Shown: positions 1-7,552 of the stretch, in pieces
Layout: each line of letters opens with the position of its first letter
How positions within the stretch are numbered: the first letter of the stretch is position 1
Assembly: GCA_031409495.1 (NCBI GenBank)
Contig: JANNXI010000206.1
Coordinates: 1-13,004 of the forward strand
Length of the DNA stretch: 13,004 bases
Source of the DNA: JANMDR01 sp031409495
GTDB taxonomy: Bacteria > Pseudomonadota > Gammaproteobacteria > Burkholderiales > Usitatibacteraceae
Direction of reading: 5' to 3'
Position numbers and translations under genes: made by a program
The notes under the pieces: generated by a model
Told to the model about the DNA's origin: nothing
Database searches by the model: none
The model's input: the letters and a program-made list of their open reading frames with translations, nothing else

Positions 1-55
1 CCTGATGCGCAGCAAAACTGAAAAAACGAGGGATCCCCCGTTAATAACCCCGTGG

Positions 56-61
56 TTGACA
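56..61 (+). promoter_or_regulatory. Possible -35 box upstream of the metalloprotease
   Basis: A perfect TTGACA lies 60 bases before the chosen start codon. No good -10 hexamer sits 16-18 bases downstream; the AT-rich stretch at 90-105 (with TAATAAT at 99-105) is too far for normal spacing. This is only a candidate half-promoter. Nothing else recognisable is visible in the first 120 bases apart from the AGGAAC ribosome-binding-like motif at 111-116. Confidence 0.25.
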
Positions 62-120
62 CGGAGCGCGCTTTCACGAGAAGCGGTGCTTTTATTTTTA
101 ATAATCCAATAGGAACAACG

Positions 121-2835
121 ATGAAATCGCAATTAAATGCATCAATTTTGCCTAGCAAAGTAAGCCGCCTTTCTCTCGCCATCTTTACTAGTTTGATGGT
201 TGTAGCAGCGGCTTCCGCGCACGCGCAAGCGCCTGCGGGCGCACCCCCAACAGCGGGCGCGCCCGCAGGTGCTGGCGGCCCACCGGCGGCGGCGCCGAAG
301 CCATTTAAAGACGTGATCAAAGATGCCAAAGAAATCCCGGGCTTATTTACGATGTATCAAAAAGACGAGAAAGTTTGGCTTGCCATTAAGCCTGAGCAAT
401 TAGACCAGCCCTTTTTCTTCAGCTACAACATTCCAAATAGCGTCGGCGAGCGCGGTTTATACGCCAGCCAAATGGGCGGTTCTGAAATTGCGATGTTCAA
501 AAAAATCGGCAATCAAGTGCAGTTAATCGCTAAAAACCATACCTTTCACGCCAAGGCAGGCACGCCGCAAGCGCAGTTTGTAGGTCAAGCGTTTTCTGAT
601 AGTTTGTTAAGCTCTACCACCGCCGCATCTGCTGCCCATCCAGACACCAAGGCTTTCTTAATCGATCTAAACAGCTTGTTAATTAACGATATTCCAGGCT
701 ATGCAACCCGCCTTGATTTTGCCTATCGTATGGGGTTTGCGCTAGATAAAACGAATTCAAGCATTTCAAAAGTAAATAATTCAGCCACCCTTTCAGGCGT
801 TGGCGTTAACGCGCACTTTTCGGTGCCAAAGTTAAATGCGCCGTCGCTCGCGCCTTCACCGATTCCAATGCCGCCACCACCTAGCACCACGCCAGATCCG
901 CGCAGCATGTTTATTGGTTTCTACTATAGCTTTGCGCAACTACCGGCTACCACCATGGCTGGCCGCGCCGCTGATGAACGTGTGGGGCACTTTGTGAGCA
1001 CACGGGTGGATTACACAGAAGACACGCTAATTAAAGACCGCACGCGCTTGGTGAACCGCTGGCGTTTAGAGAAGAAAGACCCGAACGCCGCCATGAGTGA
1101 GCCAGTCACACCAATCACTTACTGGATGGATAAAAACATTCCAATGAAGTACCGCAACGCCGTAAAAGAAGGCATTTTGGAATGGAACAAGGCCTATGAA
1201 AAAATTGGTTTTAAAAATGCGGTAGTTGCCAAGCAGCAAACTGACGCCGATGATTTTGACACCATGGATGCAAACCATGCGTCTGTTCGTTGGTTTGTGG
1301 GCGCTGATGTTGGCTTTGCGATTGGCCCATCTCATGTTGATCCACGCAGCGGCGAAATTTTAGATGCTGATATTGGCATGTCGGATGTGTTTGCGCGCGG
1401 CGTGCGCCGCCAAGTGGTTGAAGATTTGTCGGCACACAACCATGATCACAGCCACAGCCACGCAGGCCACAACCATAAATCTGGCAGCGCCATGATGACC
1501 TGCAACTACGCCAGCCAAGCCACGCAAGAAAGTCAGTTTGCAATGGATTTGTTGGAAGCGCGCGGCTTAGATATGGCGGGGCCTGAAGCCGAAGCCGTGG
1601 CTCAAGCTTATGTTAAAGACGTGATCATGCATGAAGTAGGCCACACGCTTGGGCTGCGCCACAACTTCCGGTCGTCCACCATTTACACCATGAAGCAATT
1701 GCAAGACCCGGCATTTACCAAAGCCAATGCGTTCACTGGCTCGGTGATGGACTACACCCCGCTCAACTTGGCTGCAAAGGGCGAAAAGCAAGCTGAATAC
1801 GTGACTTCCACCCTAGGTCCATACGACTATTGGGCGGTTGAATATGCTTACCGGCAAATTCCTGCTGCTGAAGAAGCCGCCACACTAGCTAAAATTGCCC
1901 AGCGCAGTAACGAGCCGTTATTGGCTTATGCCACCGACGAAGATGCAGGCTACGGCAGCTTTAACGGTATGGACCCAGAAGCGAATCGCTTTGACTTGGG
2001 CGCTGACCCAATGGAATTTTATAAAAAGCGCGTGCTGCTATCGCGTGAATTGTTCGATCGCATTCAAGACCTTAAACTAGCGCCAAACGAAAGCTACGAA
2101 CGCCTCACCCGCAGCTTAAATAGCGGCTTTACAGCCATGGCGCGGGTGGTACCGTTGATAGCAAAATACGTTGGTGGCGTGAAGCATTTGCGCGACCGCG
2201 CAGGTACAGGCCGCGTACTTTACGAGCCAACGCCAGCGGCTAAGCAACGCGAAGCGTTAACAGTGCTTACTGACTCATTGTTTAAAGTGGATAGCTTTAA
2301 ATTTAAGCCAGAGTTCGTATCGCGTATTGGCCTAGATCATTTTGCGCGCTTTGAAACCACCAATCCAAACCCTGATATTGCCACCATCGGTTCCCGCGCA
2401 TTAGCGATGCAACGTATGGCCCTTGATAGCTTGATGGACGATGCGGTAGCAACGCGTTTGCTTAATGCTAACGAAAAAGTAGTGGATGCCAGCAAGCTGC
2501 TGAAACTATCTGATTTGTACGATACCCTGCAATCCGCTATTTGGAGTGAGCTAAAAACCGGTAACGATATTTCTAGCCTACGCCGCAACCTGCAACGCGA
2601 GCACTTAAAGCGTATCGCCACCGCGCTAATCAAAGCTGGCGGCAACACCCCAGCCGACGCTCGCAGCCTACAACGCGAAAACGCTACGCAATTAGCCGCA
2701 GCCATTCGCAGCGCCACCAACGCACCAGCAGTGGCAGGTAAAGGCTTAAGCAAAGAAGCGCGCGCGCATTTAAATGAAAGTTTAAATACCTTGAATGAGG
2801 CGCTGAAAGCGACGATGCAGCGGGCAGGTGTTTAG
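121..2835 (+). CDS. Secreted zinc-dependent metalloprotease (DUF5118/DUF5117/DUF4953 type)
   Basis: The product is 904 residues and probably a periplasmic or secreted zinc protease; its substrate is unknown. The ATG at 121 was chosen over the in-frame GTG at 52 because AGGAAC precedes it and it opens a signal peptide, with likely cleavage after A35 (AHA/QA). A Pro/Ala/Gly-rich linker follows, then a segment resembling DUF5118 (KDVIKDAKEIPGLF), a DUF5117-like middle with a proline-rich insert near residues 241-260, and a C-terminal catalytic part resembling DUF4953. The active site is HEVGHTLGLRH with H504, H508 and H514 as zinc ligands and E505 as general base. SVMDY with M543 fits a Met-turn, so the site follows the metzincin pattern. 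Residues 439-452 (HNHDHSHSHAGHNH) hold seven histidines, unusual just before the active site. The gene stands alone and ends in a strong terminator. Family assignment is from remembered motifs; the protease call itself is firm. Confidence 0.9.
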   Translation: MKSQLNASILPSKVSRLSLAIFTSLMVVAAASAHAQAPAGAPPTAGAPAGAGGPPAAAPKPFKDVIKDAKEIPGLFTMYQKDEKVWLAIKPEQLDQPFFFSYNIPNSVGERGLYASQMGGSEIAMFKKIGNQVQLIAKNHTFHAKAGTPQAQFVGQAFSDSLLSSTTAASAAHPDTKAFLIDLNSLLINDIPGYATRLDFAYRMGFALDKTNSSISKVNNSATLSGVGVNAHFSVPKLNAPSLAPSPIPMPPPPSTTPDPRSMFIGFYYSFAQLPATTMAGRAADERVGHFVSTRVDYTEDTLIKDRTRLVNRWRLEKKDPNAAMSEPVTPITYWMDKNIPMKYRNAVKEGILEWNKAYEKIGFKNAVVAKQQTDADDFDTMDANHASVRWFVGADVGFAIGPSHVDPRSGEILDADIGMSDVFARGVRRQVVEDLSAHNHDHSHSHAGHNHKSGSAMMTCNYASQATQESQFAMDLLEARGLDMAGPEAEAVAQAYVKDVIMHEVGHTLGLRHNFRSSTIYTMKQLQDPAFTKANAFTGSVMDYTPLNLAAKGEKQAEYVTSTLGPYDYWAVEYAYRQIPAAEEAATLAKIAQRSNEPLLAYATDEDAGYGSFNGMDPEANRFDLGADPMEFYKKRVLLSRELFDRIQDLKLAPNESYERLTRSLNSGFTAMARVVPLIAKYVGGVKHLRDRAGTGRVLYEPTPAAKQREALTVLTDSLFKVDSFKFKPEFVSRIGLDHFARFETTNPNPDIATIGSRALAMQRMALDSLMDDAVATRLLNANEKVVDASKLLKLSDLYDTLQSAIWSELKTGNDISSLRRNLQREHLKRIATALIKAGGNTPADARSLQRENATQLAAAIRSATNAPAVAGKGLSKEARAHLNESLNTLNEALKATMQRAGV

Positions 2836-2860
2836 GTTAGTTTAAGATTAAACAGCAACA

Positions 2861-2896
2861 ACAAAAGCCCCGTGATGTTTGCGGGGCTTTTTTGTT
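2861..2896 (+). terminator. Intrinsic terminator of the metalloprotease gene, probably bidirectional
   Basis: A 10-bp perfect stem, AAAAGCCCCG at 2863-2872 with CGGGGCTTTT at 2882-2891, encloses a 9-base loop and continues into a T-rich tail. It starts 27 bases after the metalloprotease stop codon. Read on the other strand it also ends in TTTTGTTGTTG, so it could back up termination of anmK arriving from the right. Confidence 0.9.
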
Positions 2897-2954
2897 AGGT
2901 GGACGTTGCGTAATGAATATCACAGCACCAACGCTTACAGTAGTAAAAATAACG

Positions 2955-2983
2955 TGAAGGTGCCCTATTTTAGGACATCTTCA
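2955..2983. repeat. Palindromic intergenic repeat, copy A
   Basis: TGAAGGTGCCCTA and TAGGACATCTTCA form a 13-bp stem around a TTT loop, with one G-T wobble and one C-A mismatch. The core matches the hairpins at 6191-6222 and 9241-9281. It lies 21 bases beyond the anmK stop codon. On the minus strand it is followed by TTATTTTTAC, so this copy could act as the anmK terminator, but the shared sequence marks it as a member of a repeat family. Confidence 0.8.
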
Positions 2984-3004
2984 GCCATTCAACACGCGAA
3001 CGAA

Positions 3005-4213
3005 TCACCCCGGCAATGAAATTTTTCCCATCGTTACCGACGGAATCCCGCGTCGTGAGCCGAAATCAGATTCGCCACCCGCTACGGTTTCGTTGGCTAA
3101 TATTGCAAATAATACGGCTTCTTTGGCGTCGCCTGAAATACCTAAGTCATCCGTTTTTAAAAATTTGCAGGGCAGCAATTGTTTTAGCCATTCGACCAGC
3201 AACGGATTGTGCATGCCGCCGCCGGACATGTAGATTTTAAATTCTGCTATGTCAGCTTCACTCTTAGCAATGGAAATTAACACCGCTTCGGCAATCGTTT
3301 CGGCACTGAACCTTGTAAGCGTGGCGAGCACATCATTTACCGAGATGTTCTCAGTTTGGCTTTGCACTTGTGCAGTGACAACATATTCAAGGCTAAACAA
3401 TTCTGGGCCGGTGGTTTTGGGGAACAGTTGGTTAAAAAATGGATGGCTTCTGAGTGCTTCTAGCAAACCTTGATCAACCTTGCCCGCGCGCGCTAAACGG
3501 GCGTCTTGGTCGTAAGCCATGTTGGGAAAATGCCGGCGGGTGACGGCATCAATTAGTGTATTGCCAGTGCCGGTATCGGTTACAAATACTTCCTCCGCCC
3601 GCATATTGGCGGGTAAATAAGTGAAGTTGGCGATGCCGCCCATGTTGAGCATGATGCGGTTTTCACCTAGTTTGCCAAAAATAAAATAATCGCCGTAAAC
3701 CGCTAGGGGCGCACCTTCGCCGCCTGCGGCGACGTGCTTTTGACGAAAATCCGAGATGGTGATGATGCCGGTTTTAACCGCAATATGGTCGCCATCGCCA
3801 ATTTGTAAGGTGGCGTTAGCAAATTTTTCTTGGCCGTGCAAAAGCTTCGGTGCGTGCATTACTGTTTGACCATGGGATGCAATTAAATCCACGTCTGTTG
3901 CCGGTATGTTCCACGCGCTCAACGCTTGCAAAATCATTTCGGCGTGAAGGGTGCCAATCCATTCATTGAGCAAAGCTAAGTGTTGAAAGTCGATCGTTTT
4001 TTTGGCGAATACTTTTCTAATTTCGATTTTAATATCGTCGGCGTAATCGACGGTTTTGAAATTTAGTAATTTAACTTGGGTGGTTTCGCCAGCGCCAGAT
4101 AGGCTGCAGAAGGCTATATCTAGGCCATCTAGGGACGTACCAGACATTAAACCTATGATGCTTCGGGTAGGTTTAGCGCCAATTTTGTAGAGTGCTGCAA
4201 TATTTTTATTCAT
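3005..4213 (-). CDS. anmK: Anhydro-N-acetylmuramic acid kinase
   Basis: This cytoplasmic enzyme uses ATP to open the 1,6-anhydro ring of anhydroMurNAc and phosphorylate it to MurNAc-6-phosphate, feeding murein recycling. The 402-residue product carries the family signatures in order: the ATP-binding loop GLMSGTSLDG at 21-30, ASHGQTVMHAP at 112-122, ISDFRQKHVAAGGEGAPL at 153-170 containing the presumed catalytic D155, NMGGIAN at 190-196, DTGTGN at 213-218 and SGGGMHNPL at 330-338. It is longer than the roughly 370 residues usual in proteobacteria. The motifs GDGDHIAVKTG and FPKTTGPELF are what I remember from Bacteroidota homologues, whereas beta- and gammaproteobacterial enzymes usually read differently there. 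In related genomes anmK often adjoins the M23 gene; here it is about 3.4 kb away. No clear ribosome-binding site precedes the ATG, but the conserved N-terminus supports it. Function is near certain; foreign origin is inference. Confidence 0.96.
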   Translation of the reverse strand: MNKNIAALYKIGAKPTRSIIGLMSGTSLDGLDIAFCSLSGAGETTQVKLLNFKTVDYADDIKIEIRKVFAKKTIDFQHLALLNEWIGTLHAEMILQALSAWNIPATDVDLIASHGQTVMHAPKLLHGQEKFANATLQIGDGDHIAVKTGIITISDFRQKHVAAGGEGAPLAVYGDYFIFGKLGENRIMLNMGGIANFTYLPANMRAEEVFVTDTGTGNTLIDAVTRRHFPNMAYDQDARLARAGKVDQGLLEALRSHPFFNQLFPKTTGPELFSLEYVVTAQVQSQTENISVNDVLATLTRFSAETIAEAVLISIAKSEADIAEFKIYMSGGGMHNPLLVEWLKQLLPCKFLKTDDLGISGDAKEAVLFAILANETVAGGESDFGSRRGIPSVTMGKISLPG

Positions 4214-4348
4214 GACTATTTTGTATTTTTAAAAATCAATTATGCAGTATTTAAGTTAAAGCCGGCGCCTTGGGAGAGGCCAACTTTTTGTTTCTTCGTC
4301 GCTCAAAGCCCGCATCGGGCACATCCTCCCGCCCATACCGGAACACTC
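4214..4348. other. Intergenic segment between DUF1697 gene and anmK
   Basis: This gap must carry any separate anmK promoter, read on the minus strand. The part next to anmK (about 4214-4260) is AT-rich and contains CATAAT on the minus strand as a weak -10 candidate without a convincing -35. The remainder (about 4261-4340) is GC-rich, with a 5-bp hairpin GCCCG/CGGGC at 4308-4320. It is not followed by a T run on the minus strand, so I do not call a terminator for the DUF1697 gene. Confidence 0.4.
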
Positions 4349-4867
4349 TCAATCTGAAAGCGATTGGGCGATTTCAAGTACTTTAACAACAGTGTTCATA
4401 TTGCGTGCGGTACCTGCCATCGCGTCGGGTATTTTTAAAGTTGAAGTTGCCATGCCCGCAACATAGTGCACATAAATTTCACGTGCTCCCAACGCACATT
4501 CTTCGGCTTTTCTACCTGTTGCTTTCGTAAGCGCATCTGCTGGTGGCGCGCCATCGAAAAATATCGCAACTACGCGACTCGGCGCAGCCTCAGGGTAGGG
4601 ATTCGCGGCAACGACAGCGGCCATTTCTAAGGGCGTCCGGAGCAGCACGGCGATGTTTTTACCCGCATAGCATTTCAGTTGTGCTTCGAGTGTGGCCTTA
4701 GTTTTGCTCGCATTCATGCTGCTTTTAAACACGACATTGCCGCTAGCGATATACGTGCGCACGCTCGTAAAACCCAGCCCTTCACACATTTCTTTCAGGG
4801 CAGCCATGGGCAGCTTACCGGTGCCACCTACATTTACCGCGCGTATTAGGGCAATATATATATACAT
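4349..4867 (-). CDS. DUF1697 family protein
   Basis: The product is a small soluble protein of 172 residues with the typical DUF1697 opening: YIALIRAVNVGGTGKLPM at residues 4-21 and the following TYIASGNVVF at 38-47, where the family usually has an (N/S)GNV-type motif. The biochemical role of this widespread family is not established. I chose the ATG at 4867 because the conserved domain begins immediately there. An open frame continues upstream to 5065, but that extension has no family similarity and overlaps the divergent cyclase gene. The upstream ribosome-binding site is weak (AAAAGA directly before the ATG). The gene runs toward anmK with a 135-base gap, so the two could share a transcript. 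There is no membrane segment or signal peptide. I am confident of the family and can infer nothing about function. Confidence 0.85.
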   Translation of the reverse strand: MYIYIALIRAVNVGGTGKLPMAALKEMCEGLGFTSVRTYIASGNVVFKSSMNASKTKATLEAQLKCYAGKNIAVLLRTPLEMAAVVAANPYPEAAPSRVVAIFFDGAPPADALTKATGRKAEECALGAREIYVHYVAGMATSTLKIPDAMAGTARNMNTVVKVLEIAQSLSD

Positions 4868-4906
4868 TCTTTTGGTGTAACTCGTAAACATCAAAAATTC
4901 AGCATA

Positions 4907-4940
4907 ACCCATCTTGCGCACGTAACAAAGCGCGATGGGT
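4907..4940. repeat. Imperfect inverted repeat between divergent genes
   Basis: ACCCATC at 4907-4913 pairs with GATGGGT at 4934-4940, and inside them GCGC at 4916-4919 pairs with GCGC at 4930-4933. A two-base bulge (TT) and a 10-base loop complete the structure. It sits in the 96-base gap between the DUF1697 gene and the diguanylate cyclase gene, 23 bases before the cyclase ATG, a position suited to an operator or an mRNA leader hairpin. Function is not shown by the sequence. Confidence 0.5.
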
Positions 4941-4963
4941 AAACAGAAATGAACTGACCCCTG

Positions 4964-6163
4964 ATGGATCCTCGCACCGTACTCATTGTTGTCACCGCCA
5001 TGATGCTGCTTAACGGCGGCGTTTTGGGATTGATGCATCGTGATTTGGCGCCAGAAGTCAGGCACAGCGCGCGTGATTGGCGTATTGGCACTTTATTGGC
5101 GGCGGCAGGGTGCTTGCTATTAGCCGTTCAAGATGCATTGCCTTTGGCGTTTGCGTCGCCATTGGCCAATGGCTGTTTAATGATGTCAATCGTGCTTTAT
5201 TTACGCGCGGTGCGGCGCTTTGATGGTAAGCCGGATACGGTATGGGTTTTTTTGCCAGTACCACTCGGTGTACTTGGTATTTATTGGGCTTCAGCCATTA
5301 CACCCAGCGTTTCAATGCGCACTGTCGTCGCTTCCATCGCCTGGCTTATTCCCCTCGGCATCATGGCGTATAGCTTACATGTGGGCGGGCGGCTTGAGGC
5401 TTCAGCGAACAGAACCGCCTCATGGCAAAAAGCGTCTGCCAATAGCCGCAATGTGCTCATTGCCATGGTGTTGGTCGTGGGCGTCTACATGGGGGCCCGC
5501 GCAGTGTACTTTATGGTGCATCCACAATACCCTGCATCACTTTTAGCCGGTGGCCAGTGGATTAGTACGGCAACCCTGTTGATTCCAAGCGCGCTGCCGA
5601 TTATCGGTACGACGGTATTTATTATGATGTGCTCGGATCGATTAGGGGCGCAATTGATGCGTGCTGCGTCGACCGACTATTTAACAGGATTACCCAACCG
5701 CCGCACCATCAGCGAGATCGCCGCCCGCAACTTAATTGCCGCACACCGGTTAAGCAAGCAACTACCCCTTGCCCTAATCGATATCGACCATTTTAAACAG
5801 ATAAACGATACCTATGGCCACGATGTTGGCGATGAAGCGCTTAAGCATGTCGCCACTACGCTGTCGCAACAATGCACTAGCGAGGGCAACCAAAGTATCG
5901 TGGCACGCCAAGGTGGCGAAGAGTTTTTAGTGCTATTAATACCTAGCGACGGTGACATCAAAGCCCATGCCGAGCAACTTCGTCAAGCCTTAGAAAACAA
6001 CCCTTTCAAGCACGAAGGTGCCTCTATAAAAATCACTATCTCTATCGGTGTTGCGCTCACCCGCGCTAACGAAACACAAGTTACACACGCCATGAGACGC
6101 TCTGATGAAGCCCTTTATGCTGCAAAAGAAGGCGGCCGCAACCGCGTGATCATTGCGCCATAA
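4964..6163 (+). CDS. Membrane diguanylate cyclase (GGDEF domain)
   Basis: The enzyme should make cyclic di-GMP from two GTP at the inner membrane. The first 230 or so residues form about seven hydrophobic helices (near 4-24, 41-61, 64-84, 92-111, 118-137, 161-181 and 197-222). A GGDEF domain occupies about 235-399. LIDIDHFKQIND holds the metal-binding D273. The signature is GGEEF at 317-321, a form compatible with activity. YGHDVGDEAL and the closing DEALYAAKEGGRNRV are also typical. The inhibitory I-site is missing: the RxxD position before GGEEF reads GNQS. No EAL domain, PAS domain or neighbouring c-di-GMP effector is present. The start at 4964 lacks a clear Shine-Dalgarno sequence, but the first helix begins directly after it. 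The sensed signal is unknown; the N-terminal membrane region does not match a named sensor that I recognise. Confidence 0.93.
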   Translation: MDPRTVLIVVTAMMLLNGGVLGLMHRDLAPEVRHSARDWRIGTLLAAAGCLLLAVQDALPLAFASPLANGCLMMSIVLYLRAVRRFDGKPDTVWVFLPVPLGVLGIYWASAITPSVSMRTVVASIAWLIPLGIMAYSLHVGGRLEASANRTASWQKASANSRNVLIAMVLVVGVYMGARAVYFMVHPQYPASLLAGGQWISTATLLIPSALPIIGTTVFIMMCSDRLGAQLMRAASTDYLTGLPNRRTISEIAARNLIAAHRLSKQLPLALIDIDHFKQINDTYGHDVGDEALKHVATTLSQQCTSEGNQSIVARQGGEEFLVLLIPSDGDIKAHAEQLRQALENNPFKHEGASIKITISIGVALTRANETQVTHAMRRSDEALYAAKEGGRNRVIIAP

Positions 6164-6190
6164 CGCACCAATGTTGGATGATTTAGCAAT

Positions 6191-6222
6191 CTGAAGATGC
6201 CCTTATTATAGGGCATCTTCAG
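6191..6222. repeat. Palindromic intergenic repeat, copy B
   Basis: This is a perfect 13-bp inverted repeat, CTGAAGATGCCCT and AGGGCATCTTCAG, with a 6-base loop TATTAT. It lies between the convergent ends of the cyclase gene (27 bases after its stop) and tyrS (16 bases after its stop). It could terminate both, but neither side has a proper T tract. The core is shared with the copies at 2955 and 9241. Confidence 0.88.
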
Positions 6223-6238
6223 CTCATCAATGACGACA

Positions 6239-7477
6239 TTAGCGCACTGTTACCCGCGCAAACTTGCGCTTACCTACTTGCGCTACCACGGTTTTTCCGG
6301 CTTCAATTTGGCAGGCTTTGTCGCTTATTTTTTCGCCGTCTATCTTTACGCCACCTTGCTCAATCATGCGCGTGGCTTCGCTAGTTGATGGCGTTAAACC
6401 GGCTTGCTTTAGCAGTTGCGCGATGGCAATTTTGCCGTCGGTGGCGGTTACCGTCACATCGGGAATATCTGCCGGAATGCCACCATGATGGCGCGCATCG
6501 AAATCTTGCACGGCCGCGTCTGCTGCGGCTTGCGAATGAAAGCGCCGCACAATTTCTTGCGCAAAAGCAACCTTTATATCGCGTGGGTTTCTACCGGCGG
6601 CTACTTCTTCGCGCAGTGCAGCTTGCTGGACGGGTGACTGCCGCGAAAGTAGCGTTAACCACTTCCACATCGCCACGTCTGATATCGACATTACTTTGCC
6701 GAACATATTATTTGGCGCGTCTGTTATAGCCACATAGTTATTCTTGGACTTTGACATTTTTTCTACACCGTCCAAGCCCTCCAACAGCGGCATAGTGATG
6801 ATGCATTGCGGCTCTTGTCCTTCCTGACGCTGCAGCTCTCGGCCAACAAGTAGATTGAACTTTTGATCGGTGCCGCCCAGCTCCACATCGGCTTTCAGCG
6901 CCACAGAATCGTAGCCCTGCATTAAAGGGTATAAAAATTCATGGATCGAAATAGGTACATTGCCTTGAAAGCGCTTAGTGAAGTCATCACGCTCCAACAT
7001 CCGCGCAACGGTCCAGCGCGATGCGAGCTTAATGACACCCGTAGCACCGAGGTTGTCGCACCATTCGGAGTTATGGCGAATTTCAGTTTTGGCAGCATCG
7101 AGCACCAAACTAGCTTGGTTAAAATAGGTTTTTGCGTTTTCTCCAATTTGCTCGCGGGTGAGCGGCGGGCGGGTGGCGTTGCGGCCGCTCGGGTCGCCAA
7201 TCATAGATGTGAAATCACCAATTAGAAAAATAACGGTATGACCCAGATCCTGAAATTGGCGAAGTTTGTTGAGCACCACCGTGTGGCCCAAGTGCAAATC
7301 AGGGGCGGTAGGGTCTAACCCTAGCTTAATGCGTAAGGTACGGCCACTTTCGAGCTTTTTACGTAGCTCCACTTCAACAATCAACTCTTCAACGCCATGT
7401 TTGATGGTGCTTAAGTCGGCTTCTACTTTGAGCGGATCAACCTTGATAGTTTGGGTTGAATTTGTAGTATTAGTCAT
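6239..7477 (-). CDS. tyrS: Tyrosyl-tRNA synthetase
   Basis: This class I aminoacyl-tRNA synthetase charges tRNA-Tyr with tyrosine in the cytoplasm. The 412-residue product has the class I signature as HLGH at 62-65, IGDFTSMIGDPSG at 86-98, the tyrosine-pocket segment LMQGYDSVALKADVELGGTDQ around 185-205, and a complete KMSKS loop at 240-244. An S4-type RNA-binding domain covers about the last 65 residues (KIDGEKISDK, then GKRKFARV at the end). Length and motif order are normal for the TyrZ-like bacterial form, and no residue appears missing. It is the single essential housekeeping gene in the window. It is divergent from the M23 peptidase gene across a 164-base promoter region, an arrangement common in betaproteobacteria. 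I see no T-box or other leader, as expected outside Gram-positive bacteria. Confidence 0.98.
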   Translation of the reverse strand: MTNTTNSTQTIKVDPLKVEADLSTIKHGVEELIVEVELRKKLESGRTLRIKLGLDPTAPDLHLGHTVVLNKLRQFQDLGHTVIFLIGDFTSMIGDPSGRNATRPPLTREQIGENAKTYFNQASLVLDAAKTEIRHNSEWCDNLGATGVIKLASRWTVARMLERDDFTKRFQGNVPISIHEFLYPLMQGYDSVALKADVELGGTDQKFNLLVGRELQRQEGQEPQCIITMPLLEGLDGVEKMSKSKNNYVAITDAPNNMFGKVMSISDVAMWKWLTLLSRQSPVQQAALREEVAAGRNPRDIKVAFAQEIVRRFHSQAAADAAVQDFDARHHGGIPADIPDVTVTATDGKIAIAQLLKQAGLTPSTSEATRMIEQGGVKIDGEKISDKACQIEAGKTVVAQVGKRKFARVTVR

Positions 7478-7552
7478 TGATTATTCGTCACTTTTTTCAT
7501 AAATGTTAACTGCTTCGGGGCGTAATCAGCAGGTTTTTGTTATCATGCTGGG

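Noticed and set aside
52..120. N-terminal extension of the metalloprotease from a GTG at 52
   Set aside because: The extension would bury the signal peptide behind 23 residues, and a ribosome-binding-like AGGAAC stands directly before the ATG at 121.
1211..1543. Open frame on the minus strand inside the metalloprotease gene
   Set aside because: It is antisense to the conserved catalytic region, has unnatural Cys/Trp/Gln-rich composition and no start signals; it is a shadow of the real gene.
4868..5065. Upstream extension of the DUF1697 frame to 5065 on the minus strand
   Set aside because: It overlaps the start of the cyclase gene on the other strand, shows no family similarity, and the DUF1697 domain begins exactly at the ATG at 4867.
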